DNA of 64,000 nt, taken from assembly GCF_014844055.1 (NCBI RefSeq), contig NZ_CP062167.1, positions 2,433,501-2,497,500 of the forward strand, in the 5' to 3' direction. A program made the position numbers and the translations under genes. Below, in pieces: positions 45,310 through 54,987 of this stretch. How positions within the stretch are numbered: the stretch's first letter is position 1; every line of letters starts with the position of its first letter. The stretch comes from Aureimonas sp. OT7 (GTDB lineage Bacteria; Pseudomonadota; Alphaproteobacteria; Rhizobiales; Rhizobiaceae). The notes below the pieces were generated by a model. That model was given only the letters and a program-made list of their open reading frames with translations, was not told the origin of the DNA and searched no databases.

Positions 45310-46485
45310 TCAGGCCGTTTCTGACAGTCCCCCCGAGGTGCGAACAAGCTCCGGTTGCGCACCCAGAACCCGGTTGCGCCCTGCCCTTTTTGCCTCGTAA
45401 AGGGCGCGGTCGGCACGGCTGAACAGGGTAACGCCGGTTTCCTGGCCATCGGAAGCGATGGCGAACCCCGCCGTCACGGTGGCGATGATCGTTTCGCCGT
45501 CTGTGGAAACGGGGGTCTGCGCCAGTGTGCGGCGGACCGCCTCGCCCAGCGCATGCGCCTGTGATGCCGCAACGTTGCGCATCATCACGCCGAACTCCTC
45601 GCCGCCGAGGCGGGCCGCAATCGCGTCGTCCGACACGTGGTCTGCAAGAATGCCCGCGAAGTGGACGAGGGTCATGTCCCCCGCCGCGTGGCCGTACCTG
45701 TCGTTGATCTGCTTGAAATGGTCCAGGTCGAAAAGGATGAGGCAGGTGCCCGGCGCCACCGGCACATCGAGGAAATTGTCGGTCAGCGCGCGCCGGTTGG
45801 GGAGCTGCGTCAGCGGGTCTGTCAGCGATGCGCGGCGATGCTGCTGGCTCGTCCGGAACTGCATCAGCGCAAAGGAGATCGCCCCGATGCTCGTCAACCC
45901 GACGATGGAGGCCACGGCGTTGAACTCTTCCGCCCAGTTCGACGGGCGAGCCGTCAGTACGGCAGGGCCCTCGATGAGGAGTACGGCGGCGCATGCTGCA
46001 AAGGACAGGGCGGTCACGGCATAGAGCATGGCAACCGCGCCCATGCCGAGCAGCGCCTCGTGCCGATGCATCCAGAAGCGCCAGCCGGTCAGCGACATCA
46101 GCGTCGCGACCGCCACGTTGGCGCTTGCGGTGGCAATACCGGACAAACCCTGCAGGAAGAGAAGCGTCACCGCGACGATGCCGAAAAGGCCGATACCGAC
46201 CGGAAGCCGCCAGTGCATCCGCCGCGCGCAGAACAGGCTCGAACCGCAATCGATGGCGACGAACCCGGCAACCAGCAATGCCATGGCGGGCAGACGCAGG
46301 ACCAAAGGGTATCCCTCGCCGCTGTTAAACAGGACGATGGCGATGATGATGGCTATGAGGCCGGTGGCCCATACCAGAAGATGCCTCTCGTTGCGGAAAA
46401 AAATCCAGGACGTCAGAAAGGCGACCGCGAGCGCGGCGCTGGAAAGCCCAGCGGCTGTCAGCAGGGTCGTCTGATCCAGGTACAT
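45310..46485 (-). CDS. Diguanylate cyclase, membrane-anchored
   Basis: 391 residues. Six to seven hydrophobic helices in about the first 205 residues precede a GGDEF domain: DPLTQLPNRRALTDNFL, FDLDHFKQINDRYGH and the active-site loop RLGGEEFG (GGEEF variant, competent in known cyclases). No RxxD I-site is obvious upstream of it. It would make cyclic di-GMP in response to a membrane signal. Start uncertain: ATG 46485 gives a clean first helix but has a weak ribosome site; an in-frame ATG at 46557 adds 24 residues. Confidence 0.88.
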   Translation of the reverse strand: MYLDQTTLLTAAGLSSAALAVAFLTSWIFFRNERHLLVWATGLIAIIIAIVLFNSGEGYPLVLRLPAMALLVAGFVAIDCGSSLFCARRMHWRLPVGIGLFGIVAVTLLFLQGLSGIATASANVAVATLMSLTGWRFWMHRHEALLGMGAVAMLYAVTALSFAACAAVLLIEGPAVLTARPSNWAEEFNAVASIVGLTSIGAISFALMQFRTSQQHRRASLTDPLTQLPNRRALTDNFLDVPVAPGTCLILFDLDHFKQINDRYGHAAGDMTLVHFAGILADHVSDDAIAARLGGEEFGVMMRNVAASQAHALGEAVRRTLAQTPVSTDGETIIATVTAGFAIASDGQETGVTLFSRADRALYEAKRAGRNRVLGAQPELVRTSGGLSETA

Positions 46486-46674
46486 GAAACCATCATCGTA
46501 GAGGGATGCGCTCCTGCATCGACCGTTCCGTACGGCGTGGCAATGCATGGAGCCCATATGAACTTACCTTGCCTCAGACGAAAGGCGTGTGCAATCTCCG
46601 ATATGGCACGGCAAGCACCCATGGTTTAGAGAAGCGGCACGCGTGACCCGCCCGCTTCTGGAGGACGACCAAGG

Positions 46675-47121
46675 ATGTTGAAACTGATTCCGCCGCTCAT
46701 TTCACCCGAGCTTCTCCTGACCCTCGCCGAAATGGGCCATGGCGACGACCTTGTCATTGCCGATCGCAATTTCCCGGCCGAGTCGGTGGCCGCGTCCACC
46801 GTCACGGGCCGCTGCATTCGCCTGTCCAACGTGGACACGACGCAGGCCGCGCGCGAAATCCTGAAGCTGTATCCGCTCGATTCCTTCGTGGAGGCACCGG
46901 TGCGGCGGATGGGCGTCGTGGACGATTTCAGCGCCGTGCTGGAAGTCCATACAGACATGCAACGGGTTATCGACGAAGCCGAAGGAAAGCCGATCCGCAT
47001 GGAGACGGTCGAGCGCTTCGCCTTCTACGAGGCGGCGGCCAGGGCCTACGCGGTCGTACGCACGACAGAGGCGCGCCCCTATGGCTGCTTCATCCTGAAG
47101 AAGGGCGTCATCTTCGATTGA
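46675..47121 (+). CDS. fucU: RbsD/FucU-type sugar mutarotase
   Basis: 148 residues, the length of FucU. Family blocks: PPLISPELLLTLAEMGHGDDLVIADRNFP at the start (catalytic His in MGHGD), PVRRMGVVDDF in the middle and ARAYAVVRTTEARPYGCFILKKGV at the end. These proteins interconvert anomers of fucose or ribose. There is no adjacent sugar operon, so it stands alone; the xylose-type importer is about 28 kb away. Confidence 0.88.
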   Translation: MLKLIPPLISPELLLTLAEMGHGDDLVIADRNFPAESVAASTVTGRCIRLSNVDTTQAAREILKLYPLDSFVEAPVRRMGVVDDFSAVLEVHTDMQRVIDEAEGKPIRMETVERFAFYEAAARAYAVVRTTEARPYGCFILKKGVIFD

Positions 47122-47123
47122 CC

Positions 47124-47522
47124 TCAGGTGAGGTCCATCGCCGGGTTCCAGGCGATCTCCCATAGAAAGCCGTCCGGATCGGCGAAGTATCCGGAGCGCC
47201 CGCCCCAGAATGCGTCGGTCGCCTGCTTGACGATGCGGGCGCCGGCGCGCTCCGCCTCCGCGAGGGCGGCGTCGACATCGCCTTTCGCCGCGACGTTGTG
47301 CGCCAGGGTAATGCCGGGAAAACCGGCTCCTGCCGGCGCCACGCCAGCGTCGTCGGCCAACGACTCACGCGGGTAGAGGCTCAGCCAGCTTCCATCGAGC
47401 TCGAAGAAGGAGACGCCCTGGGCGTCCACCGGATACGGCTTGAAGCCGAGCGCTTTATAAAAGGCCGTCGCGCGGGCGAGATCCCGTACGCCCAATGTCA
47501 CCAGACTGATCTTTCCCTTCAT
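47124..47522 (-). CDS. VOC-family (glyoxalase/bleomycin-resistance fold) protein
   Basis: 132 residues from ATG 47522 (GGAGAGGG upstream). VTLGVRDLARATAFYKALGF opens the first module and SGYFADPDGFLWEIAWNP the last, the standard VOC pattern with metal-ligand glutamate in WEIAW. No specific function can be inferred. It ends 2 bases from the convergent fucU stop. Confidence 0.85.
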   Translation of the reverse strand: MKGKISLVTLGVRDLARATAFYKALGFKPYPVDAQGVSFFELDGSWLSLYPRESLADDAGVAPAGAGFPGITLAHNVAAKGDVDAALAEAERAGARIVKQATDAFWGGRSGYFADPDGFLWEIAWNPAMDLT

Positions 47523-47583
47523 CGCCCTCTCCCGCCGATCCCATAATAGGAACATAACGGGAACATATATCGAAGGCAACCGC

Positions 47584-48393
47584 TCAGTGGATCGGGAAGT
47601 CGAATGTCTGCCCGTCATAGGCCGGCCGCACATGGGGCGGTAGCTCGGCACATAATGTGTCATAGTCGAGCGGGGTATGCATATGCGTGAGCACCGCCCG
47701 TCCGACATTCAGGCGGCCGATCCATTGCAGGGCTTCGTCCAGCGACAGATGGCTGGGGTGCGGACGACGCTGGAGCGCGTCGATAATCAAAAGCTCGGCG
47801 CCGGAAATCTCCTCGATCGCGGCCGCCGGAAAGTCCGAAACGTCGCTGCAGTAGGCGATGTCGCCGATCCGGAAGCCAAGCGACAGGATACGGCCATGGA
47901 CCTGGTGAAAAGGCCGGAGCGTGATCGCCCCGCCGGCACCCTCGATGGCAAAGGGCTGCCCGCCCCATATCGGGACATGCTCGACGATGGGGGGGTAGTT
48001 GCTGCCTTCCGGTGTCTGGAAACAGTAAGCGAAAGCCTCGAACACCCGGGCGAATGTGGGCTCGTCGGCGAACACCGGCACCAGCCCGCGCCTGTCTTGC
48101 GCAAAGCCCCGGACATCGTCGATCCCATGGATATGATCCGCGTGCGGATGGGTCAGCACCACGGCATCGAGATGCCGCACTTCGGCATCCAGCATCTGGT
48201 TGCGGAAATCCGGGCCGCAATCGATCGCGACCGTCGTGACGCCATCCGGGCCGTACCGGCGCACCAGGGCGGCCGCCCGCCTGCGCCTGTTGCGCGGCTG
48301 GGCTGGGTCGCAGGCGCCCCAGTCGCCGTTTACGCGCGGCACGCCTGGCGATGACCCGCACCCCAGGATCGTCAATTCCAGTCGCTCGCTCAC
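47584..48393 (-). CDS. MBL-fold metallohydrolase, PhnP-like
   Basis: 269 residues. ILGCGSSPGVPR at the start and VLTHPHADHIHGIDD (HxHxDH metal motif, about residues 78-92) are typical of the PhnP/RNase Z-like group; THMHTPLDY near the end carries another ligand. A cyclic phosphodiesterase activity is plausible. Its start overlaps the tatD stop by 4 bases. This metG-tatD-MBL order is conserved in Hyphomicrobiales. Confidence 0.88.
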   Translation of the reverse strand: MSERLELTILGCGSSPGVPRVNGDWGACDPAQPRNRRRRAAALVRRYGPDGVTTVAIDCGPDFRNQMLDAEVRHLDAVVLTHPHADHIHGIDDVRGFAQDRRGLVPVFADEPTFARVFEAFAYCFQTPEGSNYPPIVEHVPIWGGQPFAIEGAGGAITLRPFHQVHGRILSLGFRIGDIAYCSDVSDFPAAAIEEISGAELLIIDALQRRPHPSHLSLDEALQWIGRLNVGRAVLTHMHTPLDYDTLCAELPPHVRPAYDGQTFDFPIH

Positions 48394-49199
48394 GCCGCCT
48401 CGGCTGCGCGCGGGTCCGGCGTCTTTGCGAACAGACGGAAGAAATTGTCGCTGGTGGCGGCGGCGACCTCGTCCAGCGTCAGGCCCTTCACCTTGGCGAG
48501 GACCTCGGCTGTGTACCGGGTGTAGGCCGGTTCGTTGCGCTTACCCCGGAATGGGGGCGGCGCCAGGAAGGGTGCATCCGTTTCCACCAGGATTCGATCC
48601 ATGGGGCTGGCCGCCGCGACGGCGCGGATATCTTCGGAGCGGTTGAAGGTCAGGATGCCGGAAAAGGAGATGTAGCCGCCCATGTCCAGCCCGGCCTCGG
48701 CAAGCCGTGGGCCGGACGAAAAGCAGTGCAGCAGGAATGGGAAAGCGCCCCTTGCCATTTCCTCAGCAAGAATGCGCTCCATGTCCGCGTCGGCGTCCCG
48801 TGCATGGATGACCAATGGCAACCCTGTTTCCCGCGCGGCGTCGATATGGCGGCGGAACACCACCTCCTGCACCGCCGGGCCGGCCTTGTCGTAGTGATAG
48901 TCCAGCCCGGCCTCGCCGATACCGACGATCTTTTTGTGGGCGCTCAGCGTCACGAGGCGGTCCGTCGGCACGTCCGGCTCGTCCGCTGCGCTGTTGGGAT
49001 GCGTGCCGACCGTGGCGTAGACATTGGAATAGGTGTCGACGATATCCAGAAGCACCGGCAGGCGCTCGACCCTGGTGGAGATCGTCACCATCAGGCGCAC
49101 GCCATTCTCGGCGGCACGGGCTATCAGCGCATCGCGTTCCCCGTCGAAATCCGGGAAATCGAGGTGGCAGTGACTATCGACGATGAATGGCAGGGTCAT
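48390..49199 (-). CDS. tatD: TatD-family hydrolase
   Basis: 269 residues. The amidohydrolase-type metal site is visible: VDSHCHLDF (7-15), [12 protein letters not shown] (about 96), [17 protein letters not shown] and [12 protein letters not shown]. TatD proteins are Mg-dependent 3'-5' exonucleases with roles in DNA or RNA quality control. ATG 49199 overlaps the metG stop (ATGA). Confidence 0.93.
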   Translation of the reverse strand: MTLPFIVDSHCHLDFPDFDGERDALIARAAENGVRLMVTISTRVERLPVLLDIVDTYSNVYATVGTHPNSAADEPDVPTDRLVTLSAHKKIVGIGEAGLDYHYDKAGPAVQEVVFRRHIDAARETGLPLVIHARDADADMERILAEEMARGAFPFLLHCFSSGPRLAEAGLDMGGYISFSGILTFNRSEDIRAVAAASPMDRILVETDAPFLAPPPFRGKRNEPAYTRYTAEVLAKVKGLTLDEVAAATSDNFFRLFAKTPDPRAAEAA

Positions 49200-50746
49200 G
49201 ATGCGGTCTGGCCTTCCGCCTCCACGTAACGCGGGAACACCCCTTGCGGTGCCGGCATGGAGCGTCCGGGCTCCAGACCGTTCCCGTCGGAAAGAGCGGT
49301 GAAACTGCGCTCGTCGGGCGCCACCGCCAACAAATCCAGCAGCCGGGCGCAGGAATCCGGCATGAAGGGCTGCAGCAGGATAGCCGCGCGGCGGACGACT
49401 TCCGCCGTCACGTAGAGAACCGTCGCCATGCGCGCCGGATCGGACTTGCGAAGGGCCCACGGCTCCTGCCCGGCGAAATAGCGGTTCGCCTCCGAGATGA
49501 CGGAGACGACCTGGCCCAGCACGACATGGAGCTCCTGACGCGCCATCGCCTCGCGCGCCTGCGCCAGAAGATTGCCCGACGCCGACAGGATCGCCTCGTC
49601 CTCCGGCGCGAACCGGCCGGGCTGCGGCACCTGGCCATCGCAATGCTTGGCGATCATCGAAAGCGAGCGTTGCGCCAAGTTTCCAAGATCGTTGGCAAGT
49701 TCGGAATTGGTACGGTTTACAATGGCTTCGTGTGAATAGTTCCCATCCTGCCCGAAGGGCACTTCGCGCAGCAGGAAGTAGCGGAACTGATCCAGCCCGT
49801 AGGTGTCGATCAGCGCCATCGGATCGATGACGTTGCCGACGGATTTCGACATCTTCTCGCCCCGGTTGAAGAGGAAGCCGTGCACGAAGACGCGTTTGGG
49901 CAGCGGTATCCCCGCCGACATCAGGAAGGCCGGCCAGTAAACCGTGTGGAACCGGACGATATCCTTGCCCACGACGTGCAGGTCGGCCGGCCAGAAGGCG
50001 CTCCGCTCTCCTTCGTTGGGGAAGCCCGTTGCCGTCAGGTAGTTCGTCAGGGCGTCGACCCAGACATACATGACGTGCCGCTCGTCCCCCGGCACCGGAA
50101 TGCCCCAATCGAATGTCGTGCGCGAGATGGACAGATCCCGCAATCCGGACCTGACGAAGGACACGACCTCGTTACGTCGTTCGGCTGGCGCGATGAAGCC
50201 GGGATTGTCTTCGTAGAGGGCCAGAAGGCGATCCTGAAACTTCGACAGGCGGAAGAAGTAGCTTTCCTCCTCCACCCATTCCACCGGGCTGCCCTGAGGG
50301 CCGAGACGCGTTCCGCCTTCGGTGACGCGTGTCTCGTCCTCGCCGTAATAGGCTTCGTCCCGCACCGAATACCAGCCGGAATAGGAACCCTTGTAGATAT
50401 CGCCGGCATCCAGCATGCGACGCCAGATCTCCTGGCTGGCGATCTTGTGGCGTGCCTCCGTCGTCCGGATGAAATCGTCGTTGGAAGCGTTGACGCAGCG
50501 GCCCATCGCGCGGAACTCGTCCGCATTGCGGGTCGCCAGCTCGAGCGGTTCGATGCCGAGGTTGCGGGCCGTCTGCAGCATCTTGATGCCATGCTCGTCC
50601 GTGCCGGTCAGGAACAGGACTTCCGCGCCGTCGAGCCGCTTGAAACGGGCGATGGCGTCGGTGGCGATCAACTCGTAGGCGTGGCCGATGTGCGGACGGC
50701 CATTCGGGTAGGAAATGGCGGTCGTCAGATAGTAGCGTTCGGCCAT
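49196..50746 (-). CDS. metG: Methionyl-tRNA synthetase
   Basis: 516 residues, the short form without the C-terminal dimerisation domain. Class I signatures are present: [15 protein letters not shown] (HIGH motif about residues 20-23) and [10 protein letters not shown] near residue 300. No four-cysteine zinc knuckle is evident, consistent with the alphaproteobacterial type. Charges tRNA-Met; essential. ATG 50746 begins MAERYYLTT. Part of the tmk-holB-metG-tatD run. Confidence 0.96.
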   Translation of the reverse strand: MAERYYLTTAISYPNGRPHIGHAYELIATDAIARFKRLDGAEVLFLTGTDEHGIKMLQTARNLGIEPLELATRNADEFRAMGRCVNASNDDFIRTTEARHKIASQEIWRRMLDAGDIYKGSYSGWYSVRDEAYYGEDETRVTEGGTRLGPQGSPVEWVEEESYFFRLSKFQDRLLALYEDNPGFIAPAERRNEVVSFVRSGLRDLSISRTTFDWGIPVPGDERHVMYVWVDALTNYLTATGFPNEGERSAFWPADLHVVGKDIVRFHTVYWPAFLMSAGIPLPKRVFVHGFLFNRGEKMSKSVGNVIDPMALIDTYGLDQFRYFLLREVPFGQDGNYSHEAIVNRTNSELANDLGNLAQRSLSMIAKHCDGQVPQPGRFAPEDEAILSASGNLLAQAREAMARQELHVVLGQVVSVISEANRYFAGQEPWALRKSDPARMATVLYVTAEVVRRAAILLQPFMPDSCARLLDLLAVAPDERSFTALSDGNGLEPGRSMPAPQGVFPRYVEAEGQTAS

Positions 50747-50812
50747 GATGGTTCCGGAATCCAGTCGCGATAAGTCGTATGCCAAGCGAGATAATGCATC
50801 CGGGCGATGGGC

Positions 50813-51829
50813 TCAATCGTTTCGCGCGGCGGAAAGCCCGGTAAAGAAGGTCAGCAGCATCTGCTTGCGATCGAGATTATAGGCTTCGCCCTCCCGCCAG
50901 CGGGCATCCTCCGACTGCCAGAATGCGGCGAGCCGCTCGGCGGCACGCAGGTCTCCGCCGGCCAGCGCCTTTTCAGACTCCGCAGCCAGCGCCTGGAACA
51001 ACTCCCGGACCATCAGCCCGTAAGACGCCTCGCGCCCCTTTGCGGAAACGGCGTCGGCCAGTGCCTGGATGCCCGCCCAGTCCGGCGTGGACAGTACAAA
51101 GAGGCGCTGCACCTGCGCATTCACCTCGCCGCCGCCACCGATCAGGTTCTGGAAGCCGGTCCGCATGCTGCCCATGGCTTGCGCGGATGCCTGTGCGATC
51201 TCGTCGTCCGAGGCGTCCGGAACGTCCCGGCGCAGTCGGGACGCAATCTCCGGCGCCTGCAGCTCGCCCAGCCGCAGGACCCTGCAGCGCGAGCGGATGG
51301 TGGGCAGCAGCCGGCCGGGCATGTGGTTCACGATCAGGAACAGCGAGCGCGCCGGCGGCTCCTCCAGGATCTTCAGCAGCGCATTGGCGGCATTGCGGTT
51401 CATGTCGTCGGCCGGGTCGACGATGGCGACCCGCCAGCCGAGGCCCGCCGTCGTATGGAAGAAGTGCGTCAGCCGCCGAATTTCGTCCACGGTGATCTGC
51501 GTCTTGAAGCCGCCGCCCCTGTCGGCCAGCGGACGGCTGAGATGGATCAGCCGGGGATGCGCCCCCTGCGCCACCTGTCGCGCCACTGCGACCGTGTCCT
51601 CGCCCGTGGAGGCCAGCAGCGTGCGGGCGAAGGCGAAGGCAAGCGTTGCCTTGCCGATGCCCTGCGGCCCCTGCAGCAGCCAGGCATGGTGCATGCGGCC
51701 GTCATCCAGCGCCTGCGTCAACGCGCCGAGGGCTGCGTCATGCCCGACGACATCCAGCCGTGCTGCGGGCGGCGGAATGCCATCCATATCGTCGTGCCGC
51801 TGCTGCGCGACCAGGTCCGCATCCGACAT
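50813..51829 (-). CDS. holB: DNA polymerase III delta' subunit
   Basis: 338 residues. An AAA+ clamp-loader ATPase fold with the P-loop LLQGPQGIGKATLAFAFART (about residues 50-69), NALLKILEEPPARSLFLIVNH and RSRCRVLRL, the sensor region. Delta' is a structural, often ATPase-inactive, part of the clamp loader. It follows tmk by 3 bases. Confidence 0.93.
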   Translation of the reverse strand: MSDADLVAQQRHDDMDGIPPPAARLDVVGHDAALGALTQALDDGRMHHAWLLQGPQGIGKATLAFAFARTLLASTGEDTVAVARQVAQGAHPRLIHLSRPLADRGGGFKTQITVDEIRRLTHFFHTTAGLGWRVAIVDPADDMNRNAANALLKILEEPPARSLFLIVNHMPGRLLPTIRSRCRVLRLGELQAPEIASRLRRDVPDASDDEIAQASAQAMGSMRTGFQNLIGGGGEVNAQVQRLFVLSTPDWAGIQALADAVSAKGREASYGLMVRELFQALAAESEKALAGGDLRAAERLAAFWQSEDARWREGEAYNLDRKQMLLTFFTGLSAARND

Positions 51830-51832
51830 GGA

Positions 51833-52468
51833 TCAGGCTTCCGTCAGGCCCAGGCGCTCGGCGACGCGGGCAAGTATATCGTCTGCCACGATATCGACCG
51901 GACGCCGCGCGTCGATGATATGGCACCGCTCCGGCTCACGCGCGGCGATCGCCAGGAAAGCCAGGCGCCGCTCTTCGTGGAGGCTGGACGCCTCGGCTTC
52001 GAAGCGGTCGGCGGTGGCCGTCTTGCGCCGCGCCGCCGCCCGGCGCAGGCCCTCTTCCGCCGGTAGATCGAGAATGAAGGTCATTGTGGGGCGACAGTCG
52101 CCCATGGCTGCGTCTTCCAGCGCTTCAAGATAGCGCGCATTGTCGCCGCGCCCTTGGTAAACGCGGGTCGAATCGTGGAACCTGTCGCAGATGACGTCCG
52201 CGCCCCCGGCCAAAGCCGGCGCGATCACGCTGTCCACATGGTCGGCGCGCGCCGCGGCAAACAAGGCTGCCTCGACATCGTTTCCAAACGCCTCCGCGTC
52301 ACCGCCAAGCACCATCTCGCGGATCATGTCCGCCCCCGTGGTGCCGCCCGGCTCGCGCGTCGTGACGACGGTGCGCCCAAGCTTTCGCAGCGCCTCCGCC
52401 AGCCGTGCGACCTGCGTGGACTTGCCGCTGCCTTCTCCGCCTTCGAAAGTGATGAACAGCCCCGCCAA
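51833..52468 (-). CDS. tmk: Thymidylate kinase
   Basis: 211 residues. P-loop FEGGEGSGKSTQ (8-19), DR motif CDRFHDSTRVYQG near residue 95 and LID region EEGLRRAAARRK. Phosphorylates dTMP to dTDP. ATG 52468. Position dac-tmk-holB as in related genomes. Confidence 0.95.
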   Translation of the reverse strand: MAGLFITFEGGEGSGKSTQVARLAEALRKLGRTVVTTREPGGTTGADMIREMVLGGDAEAFGNDVEAALFAAARADHVDSVIAPALAGGADVICDRFHDSTRVYQGRGDNARYLEALEDAAMGDCRPTMTFILDLPAEEGLRRAAARRKTATADRFEAEASSLHEERRLAFLAIAAREPERCHIIDARRPVDIVADDILARVAERLGLTEA

Positions 52469-52479
52469 GTCGCGCCTTC

Positions 52480-53676
52480 CTACAATGCGCGGATCCAGCC
52501 GAAGGCCAGTTCGTGCGCGGCATCCAGAGCGCGGCTGGAAAATGTGCCCTGGGGCACGTCCTCGCCGGCGAACAGGTCACGCACGATGCTCGCCTGATTC
52601 TCGATCCGCATCTCGACCCGGCCTATCTTCTGCCCCTTCTCGATCGGCGCACGCAAGGGCCCGTCATAGATCATCACAGCCTTGACCAGATCGGGCGATG
52701 CATTCGGCACATAGGCGACGACGTCCTCGGCGGTGCGCAGCGACACGCGCGGTACCGTCCCGCCATAGACGGTGGCATGCCCGACGATTTCGTCCGCCGA
52801 GAACACCTCCCGCCTTTCGAACGTGTCGTTGGCCCACTTCAACAGCGTCTCCGCCTCGCGCGCCCGCTCCGCATCGCTGGCAAGGCCGCCGAGGGCGATG
52901 AAGGTCTTGCGGCCGCCGCGTTCCGTGACCCCGACGAGCGAGAACCCGGAAGCCTCGGTGAAGCCGGTGCCCATGCCGGTCGCGCCGATATCCAGACGCA
53001 GCAGCGGGTTGCGATTGCGCTGCAGGATCTTGTTCCACTCGAACTCGGGCTGCGAATAAAGCCGGTAATACTCGGGATAGGTCGTCTCGATATGCCGCGC
53101 CAGCGTCACCAGGTCCCGCGCCGTTACGCTTTGCCCCTCTGCCGGTAGACCCGTCGGGTTGACGAAATGGCTGCCCGTCAGCCCGATCTCGGCGGCACGC
53201 CGGTTCATGCGTTGGGCGAAGGCGGCCTCGGAGCCGGACATGCCTTCCGCCAACACGATGCAGGCATCGTTGGCGGCCTGCACGATGGCGCCCTGCAGCA
53301 GCGCGTCCACCGTCACACTGGACTTGACCGCCGCGAACATGGTCGATGTCCGGGAGGGCGCGCCCCCGGTACGCCAGGCATGCTCGCTGACGGTGAAGCT
53401 GTCGGTCAGCGAAATTTCGCCCCGCTTCAACGCATCGAAGACGATTTCCATCGTCATCAGCTTCGCCAGCGAGGCCGGCCCGAAGGCGACGTCGGCGTTT
53501 TTCTCCAACAGGACGGCGCGCGTCTCGCCATCCACGATGAGGGCCTGGCGCGCCTTTGTCTGGTTGAAGAAGGACGGTTCGGCATCCTGCGCGGCGGCGG
53601 GCACCGCGAGGGCGAGCAGCAGCAGGACGGACATGCGGGGAAGGATTGACGCACACGCCGGGCTGAAGCTGATCAT
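52480..53676 (-). CDS. D-alanyl-D-alanine carboxypeptidase-like penicillin-binding protein with altered active-site motifs
   Basis: 398 residues: signal peptide (about 1-29), peptidase S11 domain, and a C-terminal PBP5-like beta domain (about 290-385). The first motif SLAKLM (nucleophile Ser69, Lys72) is present. The usual SxN triad reads AAN (134-136, in VQAANDACI), and the usual KTG reads GTG (236-238, in GMGTGFTEASG). Loss of the motif serine and lysine would impair normal DD-carboxypeptidase chemistry, so it may be a specialised or regulatory paralogue. It lies between rlpA and tmk, in the conserved cell-envelope/replication block. Confidence 0.85.
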   Translation of the reverse strand: MISFSPACASILPRMSVLLLLALAVPAAAQDAEPSFFNQTKARQALIVDGETRAVLLEKNADVAFGPASLAKLMTMEIVFDALKRGEISLTDSFTVSEHAWRTGGAPSRTSTMFAAVKSSVTVDALLQGAIVQAANDACIVLAEGMSGSEAAFAQRMNRRAAEIGLTGSHFVNPTGLPAEGQSVTARDLVTLARHIETTYPEYYRLYSQPEFEWNKILQRNRNPLLRLDIGATGMGTGFTEASGFSLVGVTERGGRKTFIALGGLASDAERAREAETLLKWANDTFERREVFSADEIVGHATVYGGTVPRVSLRTAEDVVAYVPNASPDLVKAVMIYDGPLRAPIEKGQKIGRVEMRIENQASIVRDLFAGEDVPQGTFSSRALDAAHELAFGWIRAL

Positions 53677-53778
53677 GGGTTCCTCCGCCGCAACAGTTCA
53701 ACCGGCAGTGTAGCAAACCCAGAGCCGACCGCCATGACCGGGCGGCCGCATCGTCAAAAGCTTCGCGGTATCGTTAAC

Positions 53779-54987
53779 TCATTCCTTGACGACGAAGGCA
53801 TCTTCAGCGCCGCTCATCCACAGGGCCTGCAACACCGTGTCGGCGCTTTCGCCGGGCGCCAAAGCGAGCGTCAGGGAAACGCCGCCGCCGAACTCCGCCG
53901 GGACCGCTTCACGCGTCACATTGCCGTGTTTTGCGGCCAGTGCCTCCACGCCGGCCAGCACGGTTGCGTCCGTCAGGATCCCGAGCTCGATGGTCTCGGT
54001 GCCGGCCGCAATGGCGGCAAGGGCGCTGAACGCGTTGCTCTGCGTCTCTGCCGGTGCGTAGGAGAGCATGCCGGACCGCGGGGTGGGCATGGGTGCGAAA
54101 GCAGGTGCCGTCGGCGCGGGGGCCGCGACCGGCATTGCGAAGCCTTCGCTGCGCGCCGCGCGCTCAGCCGCCGTCGCCTGCTGGATGGCCTGCATGGACC
54201 GGACGCCCGGTACGCCGCTGCCTGCGGCGGCTGCCGTGGTGCCGACGGGCGCATCATGACCGGCGGAGGCGAAGGCCGCCGCCACGAGCATCTCGTCGCT
54301 CGGGCGCTCGGCCGAGGCGACCATGACGCCCTGCGGCAGGCCGTCCTGCTCTCCGCCCTGCCCGCCTGGCCGGAACGAGGCCATCAGCATGGACGTATCG
54401 TCGCCGTCGACAGGGGCACGGCCGACATATTCGACATGGACGTCGGCAATACCGGCGTTCTTGAAGCCAAGGACATCGGCGGCCTTGGACGAAACGTCGA
54501 CGATACGGTTATGGGAGAACGGGCCCCTGTCGTTGACGCGTACGAGCACGGAATTGCCGTTGCTCTTGTTGGTCACGCGGGCATAGGACGGAAGCGGGAA
54601 TGTCGGATGGGCGGCCGACAGGTGATACATGTCGTAGACTTCGCCGTTGGCGGTCAACCGGCCGTGGAAGTTGGCTCCGTACCAGGAAGCCTTGCCGGCC
54701 TTGGCGTAACCTTCGTCTTCCTTGGGATAGTACCACTTGCCCTTGACCTTGTACGGCTTGCCGACATGGTCGCGGCCGCCGCCCTTGCGTACCTGTTTCA
54801 GGTTGGTCACGCGGGGACTTGCGTCCACGCCGTACTCAGCAACGGTAAAGGCCGGCGCGTCCGGCTCGGGCGCCAGCTCGGCATGAGTGGAAGAACCGGA
54901 TTGGCAGGCTGCCAGCAAGGCGGTCGCACATACAGCGATAACGACAGGCGCCACGCGGGATCGTGACGCATCGGCAGTCATTTTCAT
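53779..54987 (-). CDS. rlpA: RlpA-type septal lipoprotein with SPOR domain
   Basis: 402 residues. The lipobox LLAAC (Cys near residue 28) marks a lipoprotein. The RlpA double-psi barrel (about 95-185) shows GKASWYGANFHGRLTANGEVYD with the catalytic-type Asp/His surroundings, and LVRVNDRGPF. A proline/alanine-rich linker precedes a C-terminal SPOR-like domain (about 325-400) that would bind denuded glycan at the septum. In Pseudomonas RlpA is a lytic transglycosylase; activity here is inferred from family. Confidence 0.93.
   Translation of the reverse strand: MKMTADASRSRVAPVVIAVCATALLAACQSGSSTHAELAPEPDAPAFTVAEYGVDASPRVTNLKQVRKGGGRDHVGKPYKVKGKWYYPKEDEGYAKAGKASWYGANFHGRLTANGEVYDMYHLSAAHPTFPLPSYARVTNKSNGNSVLVRVNDRGPFSHNRIVDVSSKAADVLGFKNAGIADVHVEYVGRAPVDGDDTSMLMASFRPGGQGGEQDGLPQGVMVASAERPSDEMLVAAAFASAGHDAPVGTTAAAAGSGVPGVRSMQAIQQATAAERAARSEGFAMPVAAPAPTAPAFAPMPTPRSGMLSYAPAETQSNAFSALAAIAAGTETIELGILTDATVLAGVEALAAKHGNVTREAVPAEFGGGVSLTLALAPGESADTVLQALWMSGAEDAFVVKE

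Noticed and set aside
49200..50108. Upstream extension of the tatD frame
   Set aside because: Overlaps metG in another frame; TatD starts at ATG 49199 with its VDSHCHLDF motif.
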